58,774 nt of DNA. Origin: Candidatus Aminicenantota bacterium (lineage in GTDB: Bacteria; Acidobacteriota; Aminicenantia; S016-38). The stretch covers positions 1 to 58,774 of the forward strand of contig JALSNJ010000004.1 of the NCBI GenBank assembly GCA_026987025.1. Direction: 5' to 3'. Positions 36,015-44,943 of the stretch are shown piece after piece. Position 1 is the first letter of the stretch. The number at the start of each line of letters is the position of its first letter. The notes under the pieces were generated by a model. It saw only the letters and a list, made by a program, of their open reading frames with translations. It had not been told where the DNA came from and searched no databases. Position numbers and translations under genes: made by a program.

Positions 36015-36898
36015 AGAAACAAAGGCATTTCGTTTTTATTTTTTCCCTGGCCCTTTTGATGGGTGGATGCGGGCTTAAGACAACTCCATCGCTGGATCCC
36101 ACCAGCCGACTGTTCCTCTCCCAGGTAAAGTACATCATTACTGCTAAGGAAAAGAAGGAATTCCTTTCCCTCAAAACCCCGGAGGAGAGGAAAAGGTTTA
36201 TAGAGGAATTCTGGAGGGCCCGGGATCCGGACCCATCCACGCCGGAAAACGAGTTTAAAGAAGCCTATATGCGGAGACTCCGTATAGCGGATAAACTTTT
36301 CCGGGAAGGTTCGGTCCCCGGCTGGGAAACCGACAGGGGAATGGTTTATATACTTCTGGGACCTCCTTCGGAAAGATATGTTCAACCTCTATCCAACCTT
36401 CCCAATTACAAGGGATACGAAATCTGGGTTTACGAAAACAGAGGGTTTCGGGTGGTTTTCGCCGATAAAATAGGGACCGGACATTACGAGATTTTGTGGG
36501 ACCAATCCTCCGCTGCCTTTATTGACGCCATAAATTCTGCCTCCGAGGCCTTCAAAAAGTACGGCAGGGTGGGGATATTCAATTTCTCGCTTAAGCCCAG
36601 GGTGGAAAAGGACGCTCTGGTTCTCAGCATTCTTCTCCCTTTTAAGAAGCTGAACTATATCAAAGAGAACGGAAAATTCTACGCCAAAATTAGGGTGAGA
36701 GTTTCAGGGAAGGCCGGTGGGGAAAAAATTGAAATTTCAAAAAACTATAAATTAACCCTTTTGAAAAACAAACTTTCTTCCCTTGAAATTAAGCTTCCGC
36801 TTGTAGCAGGAAGATACGAACTGAAGGTGGAAGTCCACGACATAATTGGGGGAGCCTCTTCAGTGAAAAAGATCAAATTTAATTTAAAGGAGGACTAA
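36011..36898 (+). CDS. GWxTD-domain lipoprotein
   Basis: 295 residues, start GTG 36011 overlapping the stop before it. The lipobox LMGGC places the lipid-modified Cys at residue 20. The GWxTD domain is canonical (GWETDRGMVYILLGPP at 104-119), preceded by the helical EFWRARDPDPSTPENEFKEAY. A short beta C-terminus follows. A paralogue of the N-terminal half of the preceding protein, probably from duplication. Likely exposed in the periplasm on a membrane. Confidence 0.87.
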   Translation: MKKQRHFVFIFSLALLMGGCGLKTTPSLDPTSRLFLSQVKYIITAKEKKEFLSLKTPEERKRFIEEFWRARDPDPSTPENEFKEAYMRRLRIADKLFREGSVPGWETDRGMVYILLGPPSERYVQPLSNLPNYKGYEIWVYENRGFRVVFADKIGTGHYEILWDQSSAAFIDAINSASEAFKKYGRVGIFNFSLKPRVEKDALVLSILLPFKKLNYIKENGKFYAKIRVRVSGKAGGEKIEISKNYKLTLLKNKLSSLEIKLPLVAGRYELKVEVHDIIGGASSVKKIKFNLKED

Positions 36899-37771
36899 AT
36901 GAAGAGATTTATCTGGGTCTTTATAATCCTCTGGGGCCTTGGAATTCTTCTGGCCAAAGAACCCAAGTTTCCCAAGGCAGTTTCCAAGGCCTTGGACAAA
37001 GCGGTAAAGGGAGAACTGGCAAGGGATGACCTTAAGGTCAACTTCCTCAGGGACCTTTACTATCCGGCCCAGGGAGGTGCTGTTTACTTCGTTCAGTTTA
37101 TGAAGGCCTCCCTTCCCGCCATAGAAGAAGGCAAGCCCGTTCACCTTTTCCTCAGACTTTACGACAGGAAGGGCAAGAAGGTGGAGGACCTTTACGCGCC
37201 CATAGAAACTTCCTCCGAAGTTTACTCCTTTCCCATAAGTTTCACACCGGGCAAGTATAAGATGGCGATTCTCCTGGGAACCAACGACCTGAAGCAATAT
37301 TCCGTGAAAGTCAGGGAAATAGATGGGGGGAACCTTTTGAACTTAAGGAAACTTTCCACCACCCCGATAATTTTTCTGAGGGGCATGGAGAAACTTCCGG
37401 AACCGATAAAGGAATTCAGGGTTTATCACGGGGAATTCCCCTTGGGTCTTTACATGGTTAAACCGTATCTGGAAGATAAAATCCAGGTGGGAAAAACCCC
37501 CGCTGTTTTCTTCTTCATCCTGGGAGCCCAGGCTCAGAAGCCAGCCAATACCTACAACATAGTGATTTCCTACAGAATAAAAAAGGAAGGTAAGGACATT
37601 ACCAAATTCCCCAAACAGCAGCTTACCTATTCTGTGGTCTATCAGCCCATTCCCCTCAAGAGCCACGGCATGCCCCTGGAGCCGGGCAAATACGAACTTC
37701 ACATAAAGATCCAGGACATGAACGCCAGGGAGGAAATAGAAAAAACCGTTCCCTTTGAGGTAATTCAATAG
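36899..37771 (+). CDS. Periplasmic protein of unknown family in the GWxTD locus
   Basis: 290 residues with a signal peptide (1-19, ending LLAKEP). The rest is beta-rich, with FTPGKYKMAILLG and LEPGKYELHIKIQDMNAREE resembling the Ig-like modules at the C-termini of GWxTD proteins. No catalytic motif seen. It starts directly after the GWxTD lipoprotein stop with AAAGGAGGACT as ribosome-binding site, so it is almost surely part of the same system. Confidence 0.7.
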   Translation: MKRFIWVFIILWGLGILLAKEPKFPKAVSKALDKAVKGELARDDLKVNFLRDLYYPAQGGAVYFVQFMKASLPAIEEGKPVHLFLRLYDRKGKKVEDLYAPIETSSEVYSFPISFTPGKYKMAILLGTNDLKQYSVKVREIDGGNLLNLRKLSTTPIIFLRGMEKLPEPIKEFRVYHGEFPLGLYMVKPYLEDKIQVGKTPAVFFFILGAQAQKPANTYNIVISYRIKKEGKDITKFPKQQLTYSVVYQPIPLKSHGMPLEPGKYELHIKIQDMNAREEIEKTVPFEVIQ

Positions 37772-37779
37772 GAGGGGAC

Positions 37780-38778
37780 ATGAGAAAGGCCCTTATTTTA
37801 ACCTTGCCTTTGCTTCTTATACTTCCCCTTTTGGCCCAACATTCTCCCCGGGGCAAAGGAAGAATCCAGGGGGTGGTTCTGGATCAGTTCGGCAAGCCCA
37901 TCCCCGATGCCACTGTGGAGGCGGTTCACTTAGAGACCGGATTTAAGAGAACCACCAGGACGGACAAAGAAGGCAAGTGGGCCATTCTGGGACTGGGAAC
38001 CGGAATGTGGAGAATTACCGCCAGGGCCAAGGGTTATTTCCCTTCCTACGCAGAACAATATGTTCATCAGTTGAGCCGAAATCCCGACATAACCATAACC
38101 CTGAGGAAAATGTCGGGTTTAGAGGCACTCCTTTCCGACAAGAAGGCCATGAAGAACCTGGAGGAAGGGAACCGCCTTTTTGAGGAGGGGAAATACCAGG
38201 AAGCCCTGGAGAAATTCCAGCAAATCCTCAAGGACCATCCCGATGTTTTTGAACTCCACATAAACCTGGGGAACATTTACTACGAGCTGAAGGATTACGA
38301 GAGGGCTGAACAGGAGTTTAAATATGTGATTCAGCAGGCAGAAAAGCAAAGGGAAAAGCTGGGCGACGAGGTGGTGGACGACATTATAGCCAGAGCCTAT
38401 GCGGGGATAGGAAACTGCTATGTAAAGAGGAAGGATTATGCCAGGGCCAAGGAGTATTACGAGAAGTCCATAAAAGCCTATGCCAACAACGCTGGAGTGG
38501 CCTTTAACCTCGGGGAAATTTACTACGCCAAGAACAACCTGGATAAAGCCCTTGAGATGTACGAGCTCGCCGCCAGGCTCAAGCCCTCCTGGGCTCTCCC
38601 TTATTACAAACTTGGGTATGTCTACTTAGCCAAGGCGGAGCTGAAGAAAAGCCTTGAAGCCTTCAAGAAATTTCTTTCCATGGCTGATGAGAATTCCACG
38701 AAATACAAAGAAGTGAAGGGGCTTGTCCCTGAAATTGAGGCTATGCTTAAACCCAAAAAGAAGACCGGGGGAAATTAA
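37780..38778 (+). CDS. CarboxypepD_reg + TPR secreted protein
   Basis: 332 residues. Signal peptide (1-20), carboxypeptidase-regulatory-like beta domain (~26-108: GRIQGVVLDQFGKPIPDATVEA, WRITARAKGYFP), then about five TPR repeats (~120-315: LEEGNRLFEEGKYQEALEKFQ; GNIYYELKDYERAEQEF; GNCYVKRKDYARAKEYYEKS; GEIYYAKNNLDKALEMYE; YLAKAELKKSLEAFK). A plausible periplasmic scaffold between the GWxTD proteins and the TonB receptor, whose N-terminus carries the same beta domain. SD TAGGAGGGG. Confidence 0.85.
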   Translation: MRKALILTLPLLLILPLLAQHSPRGKGRIQGVVLDQFGKPIPDATVEAVHLETGFKRTTRTDKEGKWAILGLGTGMWRITARAKGYFPSYAEQYVHQLSRNPDITITLRKMSGLEALLSDKKAMKNLEEGNRLFEEGKYQEALEKFQQILKDHPDVFELHINLGNIYYELKDYERAEQEFKYVIQQAEKQREKLGDEVVDDIIARAYAGIGNCYVKRKDYARAKEYYEKSIKAYANNAGVAFNLGEIYYAKNNLDKALEMYELAARLKPSWALPYYKLGYVYLAKAELKKSLEAFKKFLSMADENSTKYKEVKGLVPEIEAMLKPKKKTGGN

Positions 38779-38911
38779 AATTTTGATTCAAAAAATTGAA
38801 CGCACATCATGTAAGGAAAAATTCTTCGGCTATAGGAGCCTTCCCTTTCACGAGAAAAACGGCAAGTTTTTTGCATAAAAGAAAACCCGAAAGTAAAAAT
38901 AGGAGGTGTAT
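38779..38911 (+). promoter_or_regulatory. Leader/promoter region of the TonB-dependent receptor
   Basis: 133 bases, AT-rich. A weak candidate promoter near the end is TTGCAT, 17 bases, TAAAAA, directly followed by a strong AGGAGGTG and the ATG at 38912. Short inverted repeats (GGCT/AGCC and GCAA/TTGC) are too small to call. No terminator is seen for the gene before it. Confidence 0.3.
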
Positions 38912-41674
38912 ATGCGAAAAGTCCTTGTATGACTTGTAGCCCTGTTGCTGGTCGTGGGCTTTGCTTTCTCCCAGGCCACAACAGGAAACATTAAAGGAGT
39001 TGTCACGGATACCGCCGGAAATCCGCTTCCCGGCGTTTCCGTGACGGTTAAGGGTCCCAAACTTATAGGCGAGAGGGTGGTTGTCACCGATGCCAACGGA
39101 AACTTCATAGTTCCCGAAATTCCTCCCGGAACCTACACCATCACCGCTACCCTTCAGGGCTTCAAGAAGGCCGAAAAGAAGGGCGTCGTGGTTTATCTGG
39201 AGAAGACCACCTTCGTGAAGCTTGTGCTTGAACAGGGTGAAATTTCCGAGACCATTGAGGTTACTGCCGCTGCCCCCGCCGTGGACATCACCGACACCAA
39301 GGTGGCCATGAATGTTAAGAAGGAGTTCTTTGACGCCCTCCCCAAGGGAAGGAACTTCCAGGCCATGGTTCTCATGGCGCCTTCCGTCAACGCTGGAGCC
39401 TTCGGAATCTCCGTGGGCGGCGCCACCGGACTTGAGAACCGCTACATAATTGACGGTCTGGATACCACCGATGTTGACCTGGGGCATGTGGGGACCAACA
39501 TCGTTTACGAGTACATTGACGAAGTTCAGGTAAAAACCGGTGGATACGAAGCGGAATTCCCCGGAGCCCTGGGAGGCGTCGTAAATGTTATCACCAAGAG
39601 CGGTGGAAACGAGTTCCACGGAAGCTTCCTCTTCAACTACAGGTCTGACAAACTCTACGCAGAGCCCAAGGTCACCATCTTCGGAGGCGGCGCCATTGAC
39701 AAGTTCCACTACTATGACTTCGGATTGGGAGTGGGCGGCTACATCATTAAGGATAAGATATGGTTCTTCGTGGCAGGTACCCCCTCCTTCAGGACCACCT
39801 ACTATAATCCTGTAAACGCCGTTACCGGCGAGGTGGTTAATGCTGACTACAAACAGACCACCTACAACTTCTCCGGAAAGCTGACCTTCCTCCTGGCCAG
39901 GAACCACACCTTTACCCTCTCCGTCTTTGGAGACCCCCGCCACGGTGAGGGAGGAAACCCCGGGACCCTCAGAGACCCCAACAGCGACTGGAGAAGGAAG
40001 GACACCGGCGGAACCTACAACTTCTCCGCCAAGTATGAGGGTATGTTCGGTACCGACTGGATAGTTACCGCCCTGGTGGGAAGGTATTTTGACCACACCA
40101 AAGTTCTCCCTGCCAGCGGAAACCTTGACGAGCCCGTTTTTATATACCAGTACGGTTCCTTTGGCTATCCCCACGGATGGAGAACCGGGGGCTTCGGGTG
40201 GTATTCCGACCCCTTTGACAAGAGCCGCTGGACCGCGAAATTTGATATCACCCGTTTCTGGGGCAACCACACCATAAAGGCAGGAATCCAGTTCTTCCGT
40301 TCCATAGAGGACAGGAACGACCACTACACCGGAGGCTTCTATAGGGTTTACAGGGAGCCCTTCGGCTATTACTATGAGCGCTACAGGACCACCAAGGGCG
40401 ATGCCTACACCGACGACTTCGCCCTCTTTATCCAGGATTCCTGGCAGATCGGAAGGCTTCACCTCAACATCGGCGTCAGGGCCGAGAGCGAAATTCTCCA
40501 CGCCACCGACCCCTCCAAGTTCTTCAAACCCCACGAGGCCGTCATTTCCTGGAAGTTCTCCGACATGATTGCACCCAGGGTGGGATTCGCCCTGGATGTC
40601 TTTGGCGACGGAACCACCAAACTCTTCGGTTCCTACGGAAGGTTCTACGAGATAGTTCCCATGGATATAAACGCCAGAACCTTCGGATACGAGGAGGACA
40701 CCATTTACTTCTACACTTTGGATGGAACCCTCTTCTACACCTGGCTCATAGGGCATGAGCCTCCTCCAATTCAGCCTGGAATTAAGCCCCCCTATCAGAA
40801 CGAATATGTTCTTGGAATTGAAAGGGAGATCTCCAAGGACTTCACCATAAGCATCAGGGGGATTTACAGGAAACTGGGAAGGATAGTGGAGGACGGTTCC
40901 TTTGACGGCGGTGAGATGTACTTCCTCTTCAACCCCGGAGAATGGGAGCCTGAAAACATCCAGAGGCCTGCAGACTACAGCCGCTGCCCGGATGAGTACC
41001 TCCACTTCCCCAAGGCCCTCAGGTGGTACAAGGCCGTGGAAGTTGTGCTTACCAAGCACTTCTCCCACAACTATCAGTTCGTGGCCTCCTACACCTACGG
41101 AAGGGCCTACGGAAACATACCTGGACTTGCCTTTGAGGAATACGGCCAGGCTGACCCCAACATCACCGCAGAATTTGACTTCCCTGAACTCATGTATAAT
41201 GCCGAGGGATACCTTCCCAACGATAGGAAGCACCAGTTTAAGTTTGATGGAGTCTATGTGTTCCCCTTCGGCCTTTCCCTGGGAGCTTCCGTAAGGTACA
41301 TCAACGGAAAGCCCTACACTGCCATGGGAAGGAACGAGTGGTACGGGCCCATTGCCTTCCTTGACCAGAGGGGAACTACCGGAAGGATGCCCAACCAGTT
41401 CCACATAGACCTCCACATCGCCTACTCCTACAAGCTTGCCGGCAAGTACAAACTCACCCTTCTGGCCGACATCTTCAATGTGAACAACTCCAGGGAGATT
41501 ACTGCCCTCTACACCATCTACGACAACGAGCATTATTACGGCTACTCTGACAACCCCAGCACCATCTATCCTCCCTGGGAAAAGCCCGCTCAGCCCTCCA
41601 ACCCCTACTACGGAGAGGCCACAGCTTACCACGGACCAAGGTCCGCCATCCTCGGCGTAAGGTTCGAGTTCTAA
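38912..41674 (+). pseudogene. TonB-dependent receptor with in-frame TGA at codon 7
   Basis: The best start, ATG 38912 with AGGAGGTG, reads MRKVLV, then TGA (38930-38932), then LVALLLVVGFAFSQATTG in the same frame to 41674, about 920 codons. The mature part looks perfect: CarboxypepD_reg domain (TGNIKGVVTDTAGNPLPGVSVTV), plug (FFDALPKGRNFQAMVLMAPSVN; VKTGGYEAEFPGALGG), a long beta barrel and a terminal phenylalanine (GVRFEF). Outer-membrane importer of a large ligand powered by TonB. A fallback start is TTG 38945, but it removes most of the signal peptide. So it is a nonsense mutation, a sequence error, or stop-codon readthrough; the rest shows no decay. Confidence 0.8.
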
Positions 41675-41694
41675 GCCCCCGCACATAAAATCGG

Positions 41695-41723
41695 TCCCGC
41701 CCCTTCGGGGGCGGGATTTTTTT
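41695..41723 (+). terminator. Intrinsic terminator after the TonB receptor
   Basis: Nine-base GC-rich stem (TCCCGCCCC, 41695-41703; GGGGCGGGA, 41708-41716), a TTCG tetraloop, then seven T. Textbook Rho-independent terminator about 20 bases after the receptor stop. Confidence 0.93.
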
Positions 41724-41737
41724 ATCCTTCAATTTAA

Positions 41738-41748
41738 GGGACAGACCC
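41738..41748 (+). repeat. Left GGGACAGACCC motif of the RAYT element
   Basis: GGGACAGACCC lies 30 bases before the transposase start. Its reverse complement is at 42869-42879. This type of motif commonly flanks RAYT transposase genes (recalled, not searched). A TATAAT at 41757-41762 follows and could drive the transposase. Confidence 0.7.
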
Positions 41749-41778
41749 CTTTATGATATAATCCTCCAGGAGGTAGCC

Positions 41779-42588
41779 ATGGCACGGATAGCCCGTTTTT
41801 TTCTAAAATTCCCTTCCCCCACTTACTATCACCTTATTTCCCATCTTCAGGATGAGCTTTCCTACCTTAACCCATCCGAGAAGGAGTATATCCTGCGCCT
41901 TCTGCAAAAGCTAACCTTAATTTTTGCAGTTCGTGTTGTAAGCTATGCTTTTTTGGGCAATCACTTTCATCTTCTTGTGAAGGTGGAGGGGAAGGATAGT
42001 TTGAGTGAGGCTGAGGCTGTAGAGAGGGCTCTTTTACTTTACTCTCCGGGGGTAGTTTATAGTCGCCCAGGGTCTTACTGGCAAGGCAAGCTTTCGGACA
42101 TATCGTATTTTATGAAGGAGCTGAATCAGCGTTTTTCCCAGTACTACAACCGCCTTCGGGGCAGACGCGGCCATGTGTTTTACGACAGGTTCAAGAGCAT
42201 AGTATTGGATTCGTCTTCGGCCTTAGCTGTCAGCCTATACATAGATCTGAACGGAGTCAGGGCTGGGCTGTCAAAGAAAGTAAGTGACTACCGATGGCTG
42301 AGCTATACGGGAAGGCGTGCAGGCAAGGGAGAATGGCTTTATCCATTGGAAGAAGCTGTGGGGATGGATTTCAATTCGTATGAGAGGCTTCTTTTGGAGG
42401 TGGGGAGGCTCGAGCGGGAAGGGAAGGGGAAGGTGGAGGAAGAGGAAGAGCCTGTAGCCCTTTGTGCCATAAGGTATCGGGGGGAGGGTTTAGTTTACGG
42501 TAGCAGGATTTTTGTGGAGGGGGTCGTTTCCCGTTTTGCCCACAGGCGAAGGTTGAAAATGGAAGTCGGGGGATTGGTTTTGGTGTAG
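41779..42588 (+). CDS. RAYT/IS200-like Y1 transposase
   Basis: 269 residues. Y1 (HUH) transposase of the REP-associated type: the metal-binding HUH motif is HFHLL (62-66, in SYAFLGNHFHLLVKVE), and the catalytic tyrosine is probably Tyr122 or Tyr123 in FSQYYNRLRGRRGHVFYDRFKS. The C-terminal part GLVYGSRIFVEGVVSRFAHRRR matches the RAYT tail but ends early (GGLVLV), so the tail may be truncated. Cuts single-stranded DNA at REP-like hairpins. T-rich codons unlike the envelope genes around it suggest transfer. SD AGGAGG. Confidence 0.88.
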   Translation: MARIARFFLKFPSPTYYHLISHLQDELSYLNPSEKEYILRLLQKLTLIFAVRVVSYAFLGNHFHLLVKVEGKDSLSEAEAVERALLLYSPGVVYSRPGSYWQGKLSDISYFMKELNQRFSQYYNRLRGRRGHVFYDRFKSIVLDSSSALAVSLYIDLNGVRAGLSKKVSDYRWLSYTGRRAGKGEWLYPLEEAVGMDFNSYERLLLEVGRLEREGKGKVEEEEEPVALCAIRYRGEGLVYGSRIFVEGVVSRFAHRRRLKMEVGGLVLV

Positions 42589-42891
42589 TTAGGACTACTT
42601 TGTTTTTGTATGGGGAATCTAATTTCCAACAGGACCGTCAACCTTGGTTCGGAATAAGCTTTTAAAGAGAAGCAATGGGCAGAGGTAAGTTCTGAGGTGA
42701 TTTTGATTTGTCCTTTGGGGAGGGAAGGGCTTGAGGGAGAAGGAAAAGAGAAGGTGTTTCTAAAATTGCTTGCAGAGAGCGTGCAGAGGGGGTTTCTGGG
42801 AGGGTGAGGGGAAAATGTTAGCCCTGCGGATTGTTTTTGGGGAGAAAATTTGAAAGGAAAATTTAAAAGGGTCTGTCCCCAAAAAGAAAAG
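42589..42891. other. Non-coding stretch downstream of the RAYT gene
   Basis: The only gap above 300 bases. It holds no convincing gene. Purine-rich, with the right-hand GGGTCTGTCCC near its end; the interval from the RAYT stop to that motif (about 280 bases) is probably the non-coding right part of the mobile element, or decayed transposase tail. Translating it gave no family resemblance I recognise. Confidence 0.5.
42869..42879 (-). repeat. Right GGGACAGACCC motif (inverted) of the RAYT element
   Basis: GGGTCTGTCCC, the exact reverse complement of 41738-41748. With the left copy it frames about 1.14 kb containing the RAYT gene. Confidence 0.7.
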
Positions 42892-42894
42892 GAG

Positions 42895-42923
42895 TTGACA
42901 AAATAATTAGACGGTTTTAAAAT
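42895..42923 (+). promoter_or_regulatory. Strong sigma-70 promoter for the hydrolase gene
   Basis: TTGACA (42895-42900, perfect -35), 17-base spacer, TAAAAT (42918-42923). It starts 15 bases after the right RAYT motif. The spacer and region after it hold a loose direct repeat (TTAGACGG / TCTAACGG) that might be a regulator site. Confidence 0.8.
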
Positions 42924-42942
42924 TATCTAACGGAGGTGAAGT

Positions 42943-44943
42943 ATGAGGAAGTTAAAGTTAGCTCTTATTTTAACTTTGTTAACGGGACTCTGGGCGAAAA
43001 GGTATCCGGTCTTCCTTCAGGGAAAACAGGTGGGCTGGGAAGAGGTAAGCTTCAGGGAGAACTGCATGGAGTCCCGGGGTAACTACGGCTTCATCCCCAT
43101 GGAGTTCAGGATGAAGATCTGCTATAGGGACCTCAGGCCCGTGTATTTCTTCTTTTCCGGAACTGTGCAGGGGAAGTTTTGGAGGATTTTGGCCAAGGGA
43201 AAGGGTAAAGCCCTCCATGGGACTATCACCGCTGGGGGTGCCACCTTCCCCCTTTCCGTCAGGATATCTGGCCCCACCCTGGTGCTTCCCAACGGTCCGC
43301 TCTCTCCCTATTTATGGGCTTATCGCCTTCTGAAGGGTTCAAATCTTGGAAAAATAAGGGCTTATATCATTCCCCAAACCACCCTGGAAGCCGAAGTGGA
43401 GCGAAGGGGCGGCGAAATCTCCCTGAAGATAGCAGGGTTAAGGGTGAGGACAGGGGAAAATTATGTGCAGGTTCCTGCCCAGGGCTTCTCTCTGGGGAGG
43501 CCTCCTGCATCTAAGGGAGATAGGGTGGAGATCAAGGGTAGCCGTCCTGGCGTGGAGACCGTTCGTCGCCATGGCTCCTGTTTGACAATAAAAAGGGAAC
43601 AGGCCATGGTGGTGGACGGCCAGCTCCGGTATTGCCCGGGGAAAATACAGTTCAAGGGAACCTTGTATTCGGGGCTATTTCCGTACGCTTCGGAGTTTTC
43701 GGCCTCCAGAAGGGACTTCAAAGCCTTCGTCCACTTGAACCCCTTTCTTTCCTTGTCCATTCTTCAGAGGGAATGGGAGGTTTTGCCACAGAGATTCCTT
43801 TTGCTCCTTCCCCCATCCTACTTTTATTCCCAACCGGTGACCACCGCCGCAGAAATCCTGCCAGTGGGTAGGAACCTTTACTACCTTAAAATTTCCTCCT
43901 CCCAGGGCTTTTTCGTAAAAACCGAAGAAGGAAAGCCCGTGGCCCTGATGGACCCCATAAATCAAATTTTCGTGAATCAACAGAAATTTTCCCTCAAACC
44001 CCGCTCCTATTCCCCGCTCCGGGGGGAGGAAGTGAAAATCGGAGGGTTGTGCGGTACCCTGCTGTCTCCACCGAAACCCCTGGCCTCCGTGGTTTTCATC
44101 ACCGGTTCCGGGCCTCAAGACAGGAACGAAAACAGCCCCGGCCGCTGGGGACTCAAGACCTATTTGTTCGCCAGGATAGCCGATTTTCTCTTTAAAAGAA
44201 AAATAGCCAGCCTGCGCACCGACGACCGGGGAGTGGGCTGTTCCGCCAGAGCTAAGCCCTCCCTGGAGCTTTATGTTCGGGATGTTTCCATGCAGGTCAG
44301 GTTTTTAAGGAAAAGGTTCGGCTCCCGGCCCATTTTCCTTCTCGGCCACAGCCTTGGGACCCTGGTGGCTCTCATGGCTGCCGCCAAGGTCAGGGTGGAT
44401 GGGCTCATTCTTCTTGGGGCCTATGGGGAGAGGGGCAGCGACCTCGTTCTTTATCAGCTTAAATGGGCTCTTAAGGACATGCCTGAGGATTACAGGAAGG
44501 CCGCGCTGAAGGAAGAAAAAAGACTTCTGCGAGCCTTAACGGAAGGGAAACTTTCTGAAAGGGAAAAAAAAATTCTGGCTACCCCCTTTCTGAATTACCT
44601 CAGGGAGCTCATGGGCACCTCCCCCCTGGAGTTTGTGAGCCATGCCCCCTCCAGGGTTCTTATGGTAAACGGGGATAAGGATATGCAGGCTCCGCCTTCC
44701 TCGGCAAAGCGCCTATATGCTGCTCTTGTGCAGGCTGGGAAAAGGGTTAAATTTTTAACCATCCCCGGGGACCACCTTTTTCTTCCTTCGCCCACCGGGG
44801 AGGTTTCCCTTTACGGACACCTTATATACACCGGTAAGGAGCCCAACCCTGAGCTTTACAAAAACATAGGGGATTGGATTTTGGAAAATTTCAGAAAAGG
44901 GAGAGCACCAGAAGGAGAGAAATCCCCGCAAAGAGAGAATTGA
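42943..44943 (+). CDS. Secreted alpha/beta hydrolase
   Basis: 666 residues. Signal peptide (1-18). The N-terminal ~350 residues are beta-rich and not recognised. The alpha/beta hydrolase domain spans ~355-650: oxyanion-type loop FITGSGPQDRNENSPG, nucleophile Ser470 in GHSLG, acid Asp577 or Asp579 (NGDKDMQAP) and His610 (GDHLF). Similar domain order is seen in secreted esterase/peptidase-like hydrolases; substrate unknown. SD GGAGGTGAAGT. Its 3' end overlaps the convergent gene by 53 bases. Confidence 0.88.
   Translation: MRKLKLALILTLLTGLWAKRYPVFLQGKQVGWEEVSFRENCMESRGNYGFIPMEFRMKICYRDLRPVYFFFSGTVQGKFWRILAKGKGKALHGTITAGGATFPLSVRISGPTLVLPNGPLSPYLWAYRLLKGSNLGKIRAYIIPQTTLEAEVERRGGEISLKIAGLRVRTGENYVQVPAQGFSLGRPPASKGDRVEIKGSRPGVETVRRHGSCLTIKREQAMVVDGQLRYCPGKIQFKGTLYSGLFPYASEFSASRRDFKAFVHLNPFLSLSILQREWEVLPQRFLLLLPPSYFYSQPVTTAAEILPVGRNLYYLKISSSQGFFVKTEEGKPVALMDPINQIFVNQQKFSLKPRSYSPLRGEEVKIGGLCGTLLSPPKPLASVVFITGSGPQDRNENSPGRWGLKTYLFARIADFLFKRKIASLRTDDRGVGCSARAKPSLELYVRDVSMQVRFLRKRFGSRPIFLLGHSLGTLVALMAAAKVRVDGLILLGAYGERGSDLVLYQLKWALKDMPEDYRKAALKEEKRLLRALTEGKLSEREKKILATPFLNYLRELMGTSPLEFVSHAPSRVLMVNGDKDMQAPPSSAKRLYAALVQAGKRVKFLTIPGDHLFLPSPTGEVSLYGHLIYTGKEPNPELYKNIGDWILENFRKGRAPEGEKSPQREN

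Noticed and set aside
38929-38994. An ATG overlapping the TGA in the receptor leader (ATGA), as if a short upstream peptide coupled to a second start
   Set aside because: The ATG at 38929 is in another frame and runs to a stop after about 21 codons; it does not lead into the receptor frame.
38807-41686. A 959-codon open frame antisense to the TonB receptor
   Set aside because: It mirrors the receptor's codon bias, has no ribosome-binding site, no recognisable domain and a low-complexity Val/Gly-rich composition. Shadow of the real gene.
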